This document shows positions 42,167-52,252 of a stretch of DNA of 64,000 nucleotides, in pieces. Below the pieces are notes generated by a model. That model did no database searches. It was given only the letters and a program-made list of their open reading frames with translations, and was not told the DNA's origin. Numbering within the stretch: the stretch's first letter is position 1; each line of letters opens with the position of its first letter. Location: NCBI GenBank assembly GCA_965217685.1, contig CBDCIZ010000003.1, positions 3,844,001 to 3,908,000 of the forward strand, written 5' to 3'. The DNA comes from Aurantimonas sp965217685. Lineage in GTDB: Bacteria; Pseudomonadota; Alphaproteobacteria; Rhizobiales; Rhizobiaceae. The translations under genes were made by a program, and so were the position numbers.

Positions 42167-43543
42167 TCAGAAAAACTCGAGGCTGACACGGAAAAGTTGT
42201 TCCACATGGCGCACGGCGCGGGCCGCGGCGAAGATCACGACCCGGTCCTTCGCCTTGATCTTCGTCTGGCCGTCCGGCCGCACGAATTCGCCGTTGCGAT
42301 AGATCGCACCGATTCGCAGATCCTCCGGCAGATCGAGATCCCTGAGCGCCTTGCCGACAAGGGGCGAAGTCTCCAGCGCCTCGGCCTCGATCACCTCGGC
42401 AGCACCGTTCTGGATCGAGTGTACCGCGCGAATACGGCCGCGTCGCACATGCTGCAGCACCTTTGAGATCGTCACCGAGCGGGGGTTGATGAAGGCATCG
42501 ATCCCCAAGGTGCGCGTAAACGTCTGGTAGTCGGGATTGTTCAGCAGTGCGAGATTGCCCGCACAGCCCATGCGCTTGGCCATCACGCTCGCCAGAATGT
42601 TGACCTTGTCGTCGTTGGTCAAAGCGACGAGCAGGTCACTTTCGCCGATGTCCGCCTCGCTGAGGATGACCTGATCGAGGCCGCTGCCGTGCAGCACGAT
42701 CGTGCGCTTGAGCCCATCGGCGATGGCGACGGCGCGGTCGTGATCGGTTTCGATCACCCGGATCTTGGCGCCGAGATTGCGCTTTTCCATCTGGCTCGCA
42801 ACGAACAGGCCGATATTGCCGCCGCCGACGACGACGATGCGGCTCGCCTCCGGTTCCTCATGCCCGAACAGGCCGAGCGTGCGGCGCACATGGCTGGTAT
42901 CGGCCACGACATAGGCGACATCGCCCGCCACCATCTGGTCGACAGATGTCGGCACGAACAGTCGGTCGCCGCGCCAGATGCCGACGACGGTGGCGCGAAG
43001 GTCCGGAAACAGGTCGGTCAATTGGTCGAGCGGCGTGTCGACGATCGGGCAGTCGTCACGGCATTCGATGGCGACCATGGCGATCTTGTCGTCGGCGAAA
43101 CGCACGGCATCCATGGCGCCCGGCAGGGCGATCCGCCGCAGCACCATCTCGCCGACCTCCACCTCGGGCGAGATGATCACGTCGATCGGCATGTTGTCGG
43201 TCGAGAACAGGTCCTGCCAATGCGGCCGCAAATAGCTCTGTGAGCGGATGCGGGCGATCTTGGTCGGCACGTTGAACAGCGAGTGGGCAACCTGGCAGGC
43301 CACCATGTTGACCTCGTCGTGAAGCGTCACGGCGATGATCATGTCGGCCTGCTCGGCGCCGGCCTCGGCTAGAACGTCCGGCTGAGCACCGTGACCGACG
43401 AAGCCGCGGGCGTCGAGATTGTCACGGATTGCCTGAACGAGGGTGCGGGATGTGTCGATAACCGAGACGTCGTTGCGTTCGGATGCCAGACGCTCGGCGA
43501 TGCCGTAGCCGACCTGACCTGCGCCGCAAATGACAACTCTCAT
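42167..43543 (-). CDS. trkA: Trk system potassium uptake protein TrkA
   Basis: 458-residue cytosolic NAD(H)-binding regulator of the Trk potassium channel. Two RCK-N Rossmann domains are visible, beginning VVICGAGQVGYGIAE and IVVVGGGNIGLFVAS, each followed by an RCK-C domain; the second ends GQTKIKAKDRVVIF. ATG 43543 starts immediately with the first Rossmann strand, as is usual. The membrane partner TrkH/G is not in the window. A 292-base gap separates it from hfq. Confidence 0.96.
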   Translation of the reverse strand: MRVVICGAGQVGYGIAERLASERNDVSVIDTSRTLVQAIRDNLDARGFVGHGAQPDVLAEAGAEQADMIIAVTLHDEVNMVACQVAHSLFNVPTKIARIRSQSYLRPHWQDLFSTDNMPIDVIISPEVEVGEMVLRRIALPGAMDAVRFADDKIAMVAIECRDDCPIVDTPLDQLTDLFPDLRATVVGIWRGDRLFVPTSVDQMVAGDVAYVVADTSHVRRTLGLFGHEEPEASRIVVVGGGNIGLFVASQMEKRNLGAKIRVIETDHDRAVAIADGLKRTIVLHGSGLDQVILSEADIGESDLLVALTNDDKVNILASVMAKRMGCAGNLALLNNPDYQTFTRTLGIDAFINPRSVTISKVLQHVRRGRIRAVHSIQNGAAEVIEAEALETSPLVGKALRDLDLPEDLRIGAIYRNGEFVRPDGQTKIKAKDRVVIFAAARAVRHVEQLFRVSLEFF

Positions 43544-43678
43544 GGACGCCAGACCCTACATTCCAGAATGCGTCGTTTCTCCTATCGCTAACGGGCCGGA
43601 TTCGCAAAATATGCATCCACACCGTGGGAGCCCTTCTGCGGCACCGATCCCGGCGAGCATCAGAACGCGCTTACGGAA

Positions 43679-44149
43679 TCAGGCCTTCTTCACCCACTTT
43701 CGATCGTCCGTCTGCTGCCAGTAGGTCACGGCATGACCGGCGGCCTTTTCGATCGTCCAGCGGCTGCGGGCGCTGTCGAGTTGCTCGGCGTCGTGGCCGT
43801 CGAAAAGATAGACGGCCCGCACGTAGCGATCGAGGGACGAAGGCACTGCACCTTCGACGAGAAACCGCACATGTGGGTCGTTGGCGTCCTGGACCGCCTC
43901 CGCCGTCAGGAGAATTGGCTGCAGCGCGGCCGGAGAGCCAGGGCCACCCGAGCCGTCCGCGTCGCTGCCATGGGGCAGGAAACTTTCGTCCTTATAGGCC
44001 CAGAGATGCTGATCGAGCGCGTCCCGTTTTTGCTCGCTGGTGCATTGCACGACGACCCGCCAGCCCCGACCGAGACTCTTCTCGAGAAGTTCCGGCAATG
44101 CCTCTTCGAGCCGGCTCTCGGTCATGTGGTAGAAGAGAACTTCGGCCAT
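43679..44149 (-). CDS. holC: DNA polymerase III chi subunit
   Basis: 156-residue accessory subunit of the clamp-loader complex that contacts SSB. The family core is visible: LFYHMTESRLEEALPELLEK, VQCTSEQKRDALDQHLW, FLPHG and the Trp-containing C-terminal segments. Alphaproteobacterial HolC usually lies beside pepA as here (pepA ends 242 bases upstream on the same strand). A glycine/serine loop of ten residues after FLPHG is specific to this lineage. Confidence 0.92.
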   Translation of the reverse strand: MAEVLFYHMTESRLEEALPELLEKSLGRGWRVVVQCTSEQKRDALDQHLWAYKDESFLPHGSDADGSGGPGSPAALQPILLTAEAVQDANDPHVRFLVEGAVPSSLDRYVRAVYLFDGHDAEQLDSARSRWTIEKAAGHAVTYWQQTDDRKWVKKA

Positions 44150-44391
44150 TCACCGCCCTCACCCGTGACGCCAGGCAACGCCCGGACGTGGCTCGCATCC
44201 GTTGCCAAACAGGTCCGTCCTCGCCCTGCACTCGTCATGCCATGTTCGGTCGAGCAGACAACGCGGTCGGGTCGGACCGTTTTGCCGCCCGCTGCGCCGG
44301 TCCATTCTTGTGCAGGCCGCCAACCGGGCCTTGATGAGAGCCACCGCATCATATCGGCGGGGTGCTGCAACCGACAAGCCCGACCTGTCTT

Positions 44392-45894
44392 TCAGTTCGT
44401 CTGATAGTGGTCGACGACCAATTGGTTCAACAGCCGCACGCCAAAACCCGAGGCCCAGGACTGGTTGTATTCGTTCGCCGGCGAGCCCATCGCCGTACCG
44501 GCAACATCGAGATGCGCCCAGGGCACGTCGTTGACGAAGCGCTGCAAGAATTGCGCCGCGGTGATCGAACCGGCAGCGCGACCGCCGCCGATGTTCTTGA
44601 TATCGGCGAACTTGCCCTCGATCATCTTGTCGTATTCGGCCCCCAGCGGCAGCCGCCAGACCTTTTCGCCGGTCGTCGTGCCGGCTGCGAAAAGCCGCTC
44701 GGCGAGTTCGTCGTTGTTCGAGAACAGGCCGGCATACTGGTTGCCCAGCGCGACGATGATCGCGCCGGTCAGAGTCGCAAGATTGACCATGAATTTCGGC
44801 TTGAATCGGTCCTGGCAGTACCAGAGCGCGTCGGCCAGAACGAGCCGACCCTCGGCGTCGGTGTTGAGAACCTCGATGGTCGTACCGGACATGGCGGTGA
44901 CAATGTCGCCCGGACGCTGGGCGTTGCCGTCGATGGCATTTTCCACGAGGCCGACGAGGCCGATCGCGTTGACCTTGGCCTTTCGGCCGGCGAGCGCCCG
45001 CATCAGACCGACGACTGCGGCCGAACCACCCATGTCGCCCTTCATCTCATCCATCGAGCCCGCCGGCTTGATTGAGATGCCGCCGGTATCGAAGACGACG
45101 CCCTTTCCGACGAAGGCGATCGGCGCTTCGCCGTCATTGCCGCCCTTCCATTGCATGATCACCATGCGCGGCGGCCGCGGCGAGCCCTGCGAGACGCCAA
45201 GCAGCGCATCCATCTTGAGTTCGCGCATCTCGGTTTCGGTCAGGATTTCCACGGTAAGACCGTGTTCCGTCAGCGCTTCGATACGCTCGGCATATTCGAC
45301 GGGGCCCAGCACGTTGGCTGGCTCGTTGACGAGGTCGCGGGCCAGCATGGTTCCGGCCGTCACAGCCTCTTCGACGGCAAAGGCCGCTTCGGCAGCTGCG
45401 ACATCGTCGACCGAAAAGGCGATCGTACCGGCTATCTTGGGCTCTTCCGGCTCGTCCTTCTTCGGCTTCTTCGACTTGTAGAGGTCGAAATCATAGGCCC
45501 GCAGCAAGACGCCCGACGCCATGGTCGCGGCATCCTCGGCAGCGATGGCCGCCCCGTCGACGCCGATGCAGCGGACTGTGACGTGCTCGGCGCCCTTCGT
45601 CTTGGCGGCGATGGTGCCGCCGAGCTTGCGCCAATCGTCGACGGTCAAAGGCTTGTCGGAGTGCAGCCCGACGACCAGCAGCCGGTCGGCGGAAACCGAA
45701 GCGGGCGTCAAAAGATCCATCGTGGCCAGGAGCTTGCCCTTGAACCTGGCGATTGGGGTCGCCTTCATGGCAGCGATCCCGACGCTTTCGTCAAGACCCT
45801 TGACGATCGCGCCACCTTCGCCCGCGAACACGACCAGCACGCCTTTTGCCTCGGCATTCTTTTCGGCGAATTCGATCGTCGGCAGCTTGGCCAT
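44392..45894 (-). CDS. pepA: Leucyl aminopeptidase PepA
   Basis: 500-residue M17 zinc/manganese aminopeptidase that removes N-terminal residues from peptides in the cytosol. Metal and catalytic residues lie in VGKGVVFDTGGISIKP, GDMGGSAAV and the signature NTDAEGRL. The N-terminal macro-like domain is complete. AGGAG six bases before ATG 45894 (MAKLPTIEF) fixes the start. It diverges from lptF, an arrangement kept across Proteobacteria. Confidence 0.96.
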   Translation of the reverse strand: MAKLPTIEFAEKNAEAKGVLVVFAGEGGAIVKGLDESVGIAAMKATPIARFKGKLLATMDLLTPASVSADRLLVVGLHSDKPLTVDDWRKLGGTIAAKTKGAEHVTVRCIGVDGAAIAAEDAATMASGVLLRAYDFDLYKSKKPKKDEPEEPKIAGTIAFSVDDVAAAEAAFAVEEAVTAGTMLARDLVNEPANVLGPVEYAERIEALTEHGLTVEILTETEMRELKMDALLGVSQGSPRPPRMVIMQWKGGNDGEAPIAFVGKGVVFDTGGISIKPAGSMDEMKGDMGGSAAVVGLMRALAGRKAKVNAIGLVGLVENAIDGNAQRPGDIVTAMSGTTIEVLNTDAEGRLVLADALWYCQDRFKPKFMVNLATLTGAIIVALGNQYAGLFSNNDELAERLFAAGTTTGEKVWRLPLGAEYDKMIEGKFADIKNIGGGRAAGSITAAQFLQRFVNDVPWAHLDVAGTAMGSPANEYNQSWASGFGVRLLNQLVVDHYQTN

Positions 45895-46197
45895 GGGAAT
45901 CTCCTGTCGGCAACGCCTGCGCCGAAAGCCGGTGGCGCGGATCGTTGCGGTCGCGAATCGAAGCGCCGCCAAGCAGCGCCTTTGCCTGCCGTATTGTGGT
46001 CGGGGGCCCCGTCTTGGCAAGGGCGAAGGGTTAAAGGTTGCGATGGACCAACAGGTAACGGATCGTTAACTACGCTCCTTCGCCCTTCTTTAGCCAAGCT
46101 GCTGCATTCCTTGCGGGGCGAACGAGCCGACATGGGGTTTGAAGAGGCACGACATGACATGCGTCGTCGATGCCGAAACGAAAGACTTGAGGCACTG
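45895..46197. other. Divergent pepA / lptF promoter region
   Basis: 303 bases without a gene. It should carry both promoters; AACGGATCGTTAAC around 46060 is a partial inverted repeat of uncertain meaning. Confidence 0.45.
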
Positions 46198-47391
46198 ATG
46201 ACGCTCCTCGAACGCTACATCTTCAAGCGTGCCTTCATCTACGCCGCCAGTTCGCTGATCGCTTTGGTGTTGATCGTCTGGATCGTCCAGGCGCTCGCGC
46301 GCATCGACATCGTCAAGACCAGCGCTTCAGCGGCCGGCAACATCTTCTGGATCGCTGTGATGTTGCTGCCGAATCTCGTCGGCGGCGTCATACCCTTTGC
46401 GGTCCTGATCGGTACGATCCAAGCGCTGAATGCGCTCAACGCCGATTCCGAGCGCGCCGTCATCGCTGCGTCGGGCGCCTCGCCGAATGTGGTGGCGAAA
46501 CCCATCGTCCTCCTCGGGTGCCTGGGTGGAGCACTCATGCTCTTGATCTCCCACATCGCCGGGCCAGCAGCTTCCAGCGCCTTCCAGAGCGGCATCCGCT
46601 CGATCAACGCCGATACGATCACGCTGTTTCTGCAGCCGGGCCGATTCGAACAGGTGCAGCCGGGATTGGTTCTCAGCATCGCCTCGGTCAATGGCCCCAT
46701 GGTGAAGGGACTTGTCATCGGCGACACGCGCGATCCGGGAACCGACCTCACCTATTTCGCCCGCGAGGCCAAGATCGTCGACCAGGACGGCGAATCGTTG
46801 CTGTTGCTCTATGACGGGCAACTGCACCGCCGGTCGGTCAAGGACGGTGCGGTCTCGGTGATCGAATTCCAGACCTACGCCTTCGATCTGGCGGCGCTGC
46901 GTCCGGCGACGGGTAGCGACTGGATTCGCTCTTCGGAGCAAAGCACCGCCGAGCTTCTCGATCCCAGGCAGCCGGATCTGCGCCCCGATCGCGAGAAGCT
47001 GAACGCCACCAGCGAATTGACCGACCGTTTTACCAGTTGGCTCTATGCCATCGCCTTCAGCTTATGGGCCGTCGTGGTCGCCGGCCATGCCTCGACGAAT
47101 CGGCAGGGCACCGGGCCTGCGATGGCATTGGGCCTCATCGGCAGTCTCGGCCTGAAGGCACTCGGCTTCGTCGCTCTGTCGCAGATCGAAGCCAATGCGA
47201 TCTGGATCTGGGTCTGCTTCGCCCTGCCGCTGGGTGCGATTGTCGCCAACATCGTTCTGATCTGGCGCAATTTCGACCTGACCCATTGGTCGCCGATCGA
47301 CCGCGCCATGCGCGCATTCGTGGCCTTGAGCCTTCGGATCGCCGGATTCTTCACGGCCACCGAAGGCACGAGCAGCGGATCGCGCCCATGA
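46198..47391 (+). CDS. lptF: LPS export permease LptF
   Basis: 397-residue inner-membrane half of the LptB2FG extractor, which lifts lipopolysaccharide out of the inner membrane and onto the LptC-A bridge. Three membrane segments near residues 12-35, 55-80 and 98-120, a periplasmic beta-jellyroll region, and three C-terminal helices from about residue 285. GAGG six bases before ATG 46198 (MTLLERYIFK) decides the start. The stop overlaps lptG (ATGA). Confidence 0.95.
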   Translation: MTLLERYIFKRAFIYAASSLIALVLIVWIVQALARIDIVKTSASAAGNIFWIAVMLLPNLVGGVIPFAVLIGTIQALNALNADSERAVIAASGASPNVVAKPIVLLGCLGGALMLLISHIAGPAASSAFQSGIRSINADTITLFLQPGRFEQVQPGLVLSIASVNGPMVKGLVIGDTRDPGTDLTYFAREAKIVDQDGESLLLLYDGQLHRRSVKDGAVSVIEFQTYAFDLAALRPATGSDWIRSSEQSTAELLDPRQPDLRPDREKLNATSELTDRFTSWLYAIAFSLWAVVVAGHASTNRQGTGPAMALGLIGSLGLKALGFVALSQIEANAIWIWVCFALPLGAIVANIVLIWRNFDLTHWSPIDRAMRAFVALSLRIAGFFTATEGTSSGSRP

Positions 47392-48473
47392 CCAATTGGA
47401 CGCTCAACCGCTACTTCTTGCGGACCTATCTCGTCAACTTCCTGTCGGCATTCCTGGCGATCTTCGCCCTCGTATATCTCGTCGACATTGTCGAAGTCGC
47501 GCGTCGCAGCCGGTTCGACGATCTGGGATTCGGCGCCATGGTGCTGTTCTCGGCGCTTCGCGTACCGTCCTTCATCGGACAGGCGCTGCCCTTCATCGTG
47601 CTGTTCTCGTCGATCTACACGCTGCTGCAGTTCAACCGGCGGCTCGAGTTGGTGGTGGCAAGGGCCGCAGGCGTTTCGCTCTGGCAGATTCTGTTGCCCT
47701 TCGTTTTCGGTTCGCTGTTGCTCGGACTTGCGGCGACGTTCTTATACAATCCGGTATCGGCCTTGACCCTGCGTCTCGCCGAAACCATCCAGGGCTCGAG
47801 CACGCCCGGCGGCGGTCTGTCGACCGGTGGCACCGACGTGCCCTGGCTGCGCCAGAATGCCGACGGAGTCTCCTCGGTCATCAACGCCAAGGGCGTTGCC
47901 GAGCACGGCACGCTGCTCGGCCAGGTCAGCGCCTTCATTTTCGACGAAAAGGGCCAGATCGCCGAGCGCGTGGACGCGCCGCAAGCGCGTCTTACGGACG
48001 GTGCGTGGATTCTCGAACAGGCGAGGATCACGCGCATCGGCTACTCGCCGAAAGTGGAGCCGACCTTCCGGTTGCCGACCAGCTTGCGTCCCGAATATGT
48101 CGAGCAGCGACTCGCCGACCCGGAGGCAATCTCGATTTGGCAGCTCGCCTCGAAGATCAAGGTGGCGGCAAGCCTTGGGTTCAACGTGATGGCGTTCCGC
48201 ATGCAATGGAACACGCTCGTGGCCCAGCCGGCGCTGTTCATCGCCATGACCTTGCTGGCTGCAACCGTTGCGACGCGGTTTTCGCGGTCCGGCCAATCTG
48301 GTAAGACGATTGCGACTGGCGTATTGGCAGGCTTCGTGTTGTACGTCATTACGTTCCTGGCGAAGGCGCTGGGTAGCAATGCGGTGGTTCCGCCGGTCAT
48401 GGCCGCGTGGTTTCCCGTTTTGGCGGCAGGATTGTTTGGGGTAACGCTCCTGCTCCATCAAGAGGATGGCTGA
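47388..48473 (+). CDS. lptG: LPS export permease LptG
   Basis: 361 residues with the same layout as LptF: opening MTNWTLNRYFLRTYLVNFLS, two further helices, a periplasmic jellyroll and three C-terminal membrane segments. Together with LptF and the ATPase LptB it extracts LPS. It starts inside the lptF stop (ATGA) and is followed two bases later by lptD, so inner- and outer-membrane LPS machinery are co-expressed here. Confidence 0.95.
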   Translation: MTNWTLNRYFLRTYLVNFLSAFLAIFALVYLVDIVEVARRSRFDDLGFGAMVLFSALRVPSFIGQALPFIVLFSSIYTLLQFNRRLELVVARAAGVSLWQILLPFVFGSLLLGLAATFLYNPVSALTLRLAETIQGSSTPGGGLSTGGTDVPWLRQNADGVSSVINAKGVAEHGTLLGQVSAFIFDEKGQIAERVDAPQARLTDGAWILEQARITRIGYSPKVEPTFRLPTSLRPEYVEQRLADPEAISIWQLASKIKVAASLGFNVMAFRMQWNTLVAQPALFIAMTLLAATVATRFSRSGQSGKTIATGVLAGFVLYVITFLAKALGSNAVVPPVMAAWFPVLAAGLFGVTLLLHQEDG

Positions 48474-48475
48474 GT

Positions 48476-50947
48476 ATGAGTTCGAGGGGGACTAAGGCCG
48501 GGGATGCAAGCATTCTCCGCCCGAGCCTAAAGGCCATTCTGCTTGCCGGTTCCGCATTTTGCGGGCTGGTTATGACAGGCGGTCTTGTTCACGCCCAGTC
48601 GCCATTGGCGGCCAGCGCAGCGGCCGGCGTGCCGAGCGATGCGCAGCTTTTCCTGGAAGCCGACACGGTATCGTACGACAGCCAGACGTCCGTCGTGACG
48701 GCGGGCGGCGGCGTCAAGATCGACTATGGGACGTACAAGCTGGTTGCACGCAGTGTCGTATACAACCAGAAAACCCGCCGTTTGATTGCCTCCGGCGATG
48801 TGCAACTGCAACAGCCGGACGGAAATACGATCTACGCCGACACCATCGACATCACCGATGATTTCCGAGACGGCTTCGTCAAGGCGCTGCGGATCGAGAC
48901 TCCCGAAAACACCCGCCTTGCCGCGTCAGCGGCAATCCGCAGGGACGGCGATGTCACCTCTTTCGAAAACGGCGTCTACACGGCCTGTGAGGCGTGCAAG
49001 GCCCATCCGGAACGGGCCCCGCTCTGGCAGGTGAAGGCGCGCCGGATCGTTTGGGATCAAACCGCCAAGGAAATCCGCTATTACGGCGCGCGCTTCGAGT
49101 TCTTCGGCGCGCCGATCGCCTATCTGCCCTACTTCCAGTCGCCGGATCCGACGGTGAAACGCAAATCGGGTTTCCTGCCGCCGGAATTCCGCTCGTCGAG
49201 CGATCTCGGTTACGGTCTGCGCGTTCCGTATTTCTTCGCGATCGCCGACGACAAGGATGTCACCGTAGCGGGCACCTATTACACCAAGCAGGGTTTTCTC
49301 GGCGAAGCCGAATATCGCCAGGCCTTCGAGAATGGTTTTTTCACCCTGCAAACGGCCGGCATCATCCAGCAGAGCCCGGACGAATTTTCCGACGACAACA
49401 CGGCGACCTATCTCTCGCCCGACTTCGCCAACACCAATCGCGGCATGATCGGCACGACGGCCCGCTTCGCGATCAACGACCAGTGGACCTTCGGCTGGAG
49501 CCTGTTGTTCCAGACCGACGACAATTTCTCGAAGACCTACGAGATCGAGAATTTCAACAAGACGCTCGAAACGTCCGAGATCTATCTGACCGGCCTCGGC
49601 GACCAGAGTTATTTCGACCTTCGTGCGCAGAAATTCGACTATCAGTCGATCAACCCGGTCCTGTCGGAGCAGCAGCCTTTCGTCGCGCCGGTCTTCGACT
49701 ACGAGCGAATCGAGCAGGAGCCCACCTTCGGCGGCGAGGTGAAGCTCAATATGAACGTCACCTCGCTCTACCGCGACTCCGAGCAGCTGACGGCACTGTG
49801 CAACACGTCGCTGGCGCTTCAGAACAACGTCCAGGTCTGTTCGACGCCGACCAACGGCTACCAGTACAATCCGAACCTCGTCCGCTACAACGGTACGGAC
49901 GGCAGCTACACGCGCGGCTCGGCGAATCTCGCCTGGTCGGACACCTACACGCTTCCCTCCGGCCTGGTGATCTCGCCCACCGCGGGACTGCGCGGCGATC
50001 TCTACACCGCCGACATGCACTCCGACGGCTTCGCGAATCCTTATTATCTCAACGGCGTGGTAAACGGCACGACGACCCAGGGCGCAATCGACGTCGACGG
50101 ATCGGGCGCACGCGGCATGGCGACCGCGGCCTTGGAAGCGCGCTATCCGTACCTGATCGAGACCGCACACACCTCCCATGTGATCGAGCCGATCGCCCAG
50201 CTGGTCGTCCGACCCGATGAAACAAGCATCGGCGTTCTTCCCAACGAGGACGCCCAGACGCTGGTCTTCAATACGACCAACCTCTTCGCGCTCGACAAAT
50301 TCTCGGGCTACGACCGGATCGAAGGCGGCACCCGCACCAATCTGGGTGTGCGCTACAACGCAACGATCGAAAGCGGCTATTCGCTCGATGCGGTCGTCGG
50401 CCAGTCCTACCGTCTCGCCGGCGTGAACTCCTTCGCTCAAACCGACCTTGCTCTCGTCGGCTACGATTCCGGGCTTGAAACCGACCGCTCGGACTATGTC
50501 GGTTCGCTGGCACTGGGAACGCCGATCGGACTGAGCTTTGGCACCCAGGGACGGTTCGACGAAGAAAGCCTCGCCCTTCGCCGAAGCGACATCTACACCG
50601 CCTACAATTTTTCGCGCGGTTCCGCGCAGGTGACCTACACCAACATTGCCGCGCAACCGATCTATGGCTCGATCGAAGATCGCAGCCAGGTGACGACTTC
50701 CGCCTCCTTGAAGTTCGCACCCAATTGGAATGCGTTCGGCGCCGTCGGCTACGACATCAAGAACTCGGTGGTCGTCGATAAATCCTTCGGCGTCGGCTAC
50801 CAGGACGACTGTTTCAGCCTGCTGGTATCCTATACCGACACCGTTGATCGTTACGCCCAGGAGTCGAACTCTTCGACCTTGATGTTCCAGGTCGGCTTGC
50901 GGACGATTTCGGACTTCAAGCAGTCGATCGACGTCGGCGGTGGTTGA
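48476..50947 (+). CDS. lptD: LPS assembly outer-membrane protein LptD
   Basis: 823 residues. A signal peptide (hydrophobic stretch LKAILLAGSAFCGLVMTGG, cleavage near HAQ) is followed by the OstA/LptA-like jellyroll (from about residue 50; VSYDSQTSVVTAGGGVKIDY) and a 26-strand beta-barrel with many aromatic girdles. It inserts LPS into the outer leaflet with the lipoprotein LptE. ATG 48476 lies two bases after the lptG stop. The C-terminal strand ends near IDVGGG, somewhat atypical for an outer-membrane beta-signal. Confidence 0.94.
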   Translation: MSSRGTKAGDASILRPSLKAILLAGSAFCGLVMTGGLVHAQSPLAASAAAGVPSDAQLFLEADTVSYDSQTSVVTAGGGVKIDYGTYKLVARSVVYNQKTRRLIASGDVQLQQPDGNTIYADTIDITDDFRDGFVKALRIETPENTRLAASAAIRRDGDVTSFENGVYTACEACKAHPERAPLWQVKARRIVWDQTAKEIRYYGARFEFFGAPIAYLPYFQSPDPTVKRKSGFLPPEFRSSSDLGYGLRVPYFFAIADDKDVTVAGTYYTKQGFLGEAEYRQAFENGFFTLQTAGIIQQSPDEFSDDNTATYLSPDFANTNRGMIGTTARFAINDQWTFGWSLLFQTDDNFSKTYEIENFNKTLETSEIYLTGLGDQSYFDLRAQKFDYQSINPVLSEQQPFVAPVFDYERIEQEPTFGGEVKLNMNVTSLYRDSEQLTALCNTSLALQNNVQVCSTPTNGYQYNPNLVRYNGTDGSYTRGSANLAWSDTYTLPSGLVISPTAGLRGDLYTADMHSDGFANPYYLNGVVNGTTTQGAIDVDGSGARGMATAALEARYPYLIETAHTSHVIEPIAQLVVRPDETSIGVLPNEDAQTLVFNTTNLFALDKFSGYDRIEGGTRTNLGVRYNATIESGYSLDAVVGQSYRLAGVNSFAQTDLALVGYDSGLETDRSDYVGSLALGTPIGLSFGTQGRFDEESLALRRSDIYTAYNFSRGSAQVTYTNIAAQPIYGSIEDRSQVTTSASLKFAPNWNAFGAVGYDIKNSVVVDKSFGVGYQDDCFSLLVSYTDTVDRYAQESNSSTLMFQVGLRTISDFKQSIDVGGG

Positions 50948-51160
50948 TCGCAGGAAAGTCCATCGCGGCGACCATGGTTTCGCCAAAGCTTTATTCTAAC
51001 GCGTCCACAGAACGATCGCGATGGTCGCTTGCGCCATCACAGGGATGGCAGGACCCTGCAAGTTTGGGACGCGGCGTCGCTTGGCTTATAGCCGTCTAGC
51101 GGCAGCACGGCAGGGTCGTGAAATCGACGCAACGTCGCGTTTTGGGGAGCAATGGAGCTT

Positions 51161-52108
51161 ATGGCCTTTCGCACATTCACCACCGGTGCCGTTTTGGCCG
51201 TCATCGTCTCGACCGGTCTGGTCGGTGCCGCCGTGCTCGGACCGACGAGCGCCGAGGCCGCCTCGGAGATCAGCGTCGTGGTCAACCGCCAGCCGATCAC
51301 CACCTACCAGATCCGCCAGCGCGCGGCGTTCATGAAGCTGCGACGCGAAACCGGCAACCTTACCCAGAAGGCGACCGACGAACTGGTCACCGAGGCGCTG
51401 AAGAAGCAGGAAATCGCCCGACGCGGCATCAACACCCCGGACGACGCCGTCGATGAAGCCTTCGCGAAATTTGCCTCCGACAACAAGCTCACTCAGGACC
51501 AACTCGCCACGGTCCTCGGTCGTGCCGGCTTTTCGGCGGAAGGCTTCAAGGACTACATCCGCGTTCAGATGGGCTGGGGCCAGGCCGTCCAGTCGCGGCT
51601 TCGCTCGAAGGACAAATTGAGCGAACAGGACGTGGTCCAGCGCATGCTCGCCCAAGGCGGCAAGAAGCCGACCACCACCGAATACATGCTGCAGCAGGTC
51701 ATCTTCGTCATTCCGGATGGCAAGCAGGCCGCCATGCAGGGCCAGCGCACCAAGGAAGCCAACGGCTTTCGGGCGCGGTTCCAGTCGTGCGATCGAACCT
51801 ACGATCAGGCCAAGCAACTTCGCGACGTTACCGTGCGCGATCTTGGCCGTGTCGCCCAGCCCGAGTTGCCGCCGCGCTGGAAGGACGACATTTCTACGAT
51901 CAACAGCGGCGGACGCACCACGCCCGTTAAGGCGACCGAGCGCGGCGTCGAGTTCATTGCCGTCTGCAACACCCGCTCGATCTCCGACGATATGGCCGCG
52001 GCTATGGTGTTCCAGTCCCGCGATCTCGAAAAGCTCGGCCAGGAAAAGGAGCCCGACGCGGGCTATCTGAAGGAACTGCGAGACCGGGCCCAGATCGCCA
52101 AGCGCTAG
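51161..52108 (+). CDS. surA: SurA-like periplasmic chaperone
   Basis: About 315 residues with a signal peptide (cleaved near AEA), then the SurA N-terminal chaperone domain: EISVVVNRQPITTYQIRQRA, LVTEALKKQEIARRG and LGRAGFSAEGFKDYIRVQMG. A canonical parvulin PPIase domain is not evident, so it is probably a chaperone for LptD and other barrels rather than an isomerase. Start ATG 51161 or 51152: both have imperfectly spaced purine-rich sites. It lies between lptD and pdxA, the common order. Confidence 0.92.
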   Translation: MAFRTFTTGAVLAVIVSTGLVGAAVLGPTSAEAASEISVVVNRQPITTYQIRQRAAFMKLRRETGNLTQKATDELVTEALKKQEIARRGINTPDDAVDEAFAKFASDNKLTQDQLATVLGRAGFSAEGFKDYIRVQMGWGQAVQSRLRSKDKLSEQDVVQRMLAQGGKKPTTTEYMLQQVIFVIPDGKQAAMQGQRTKEANGFRARFQSCDRTYDQAKQLRDVTVRDLGRVAQPELPPRWKDDISTINSGGRTTPVKATERGVEFIAVCNTRSISDDMAAAMVFQSRDLEKLGQEKEPDAGYLKELRDRAQIAKR

Positions 52109-52125
52109 CCAGATCGCCAAGCGCT
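52090..52125 (+). repeat. Tandem duplication at the surA stop codon
   Basis: CCAGATCGCCAAGCGCT occurs at 52090-52106 and again at 52109-52125, a 19-base unit copied once. The first copy encodes the last residues of SurA, the second lies just after the TAG. Confidence 0.85.
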
Positions 52126-52126
52126 G

Positions 52127-52175
52127 GAGCGTGATTTGTAAAAGTGGGCACCGGTTTTACGAAAAGATCATGCAC
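52127..52175. repeat. Rhizobial dispersed palindromic element
   Basis: GAGCGTGATTTG, then AAAAGTGGGCACCGGTTTTA and GAAAAGATCATGC, is very like the short intergenic palindrome scattered in many Hyphomicrobiales genomes (arms AGTGGGAACCGGTTTT and GATCATGC). Only one copy is seen in this window. Confidence 0.6.
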
Positions 52176-52252
52176 ACTCTTAGGGCGATTGACGCTTTCG
52201 CCGCTCTGGCGCCCTACCTTGCTCCATCGACCGTTTTCGATCGAAAGACCCG

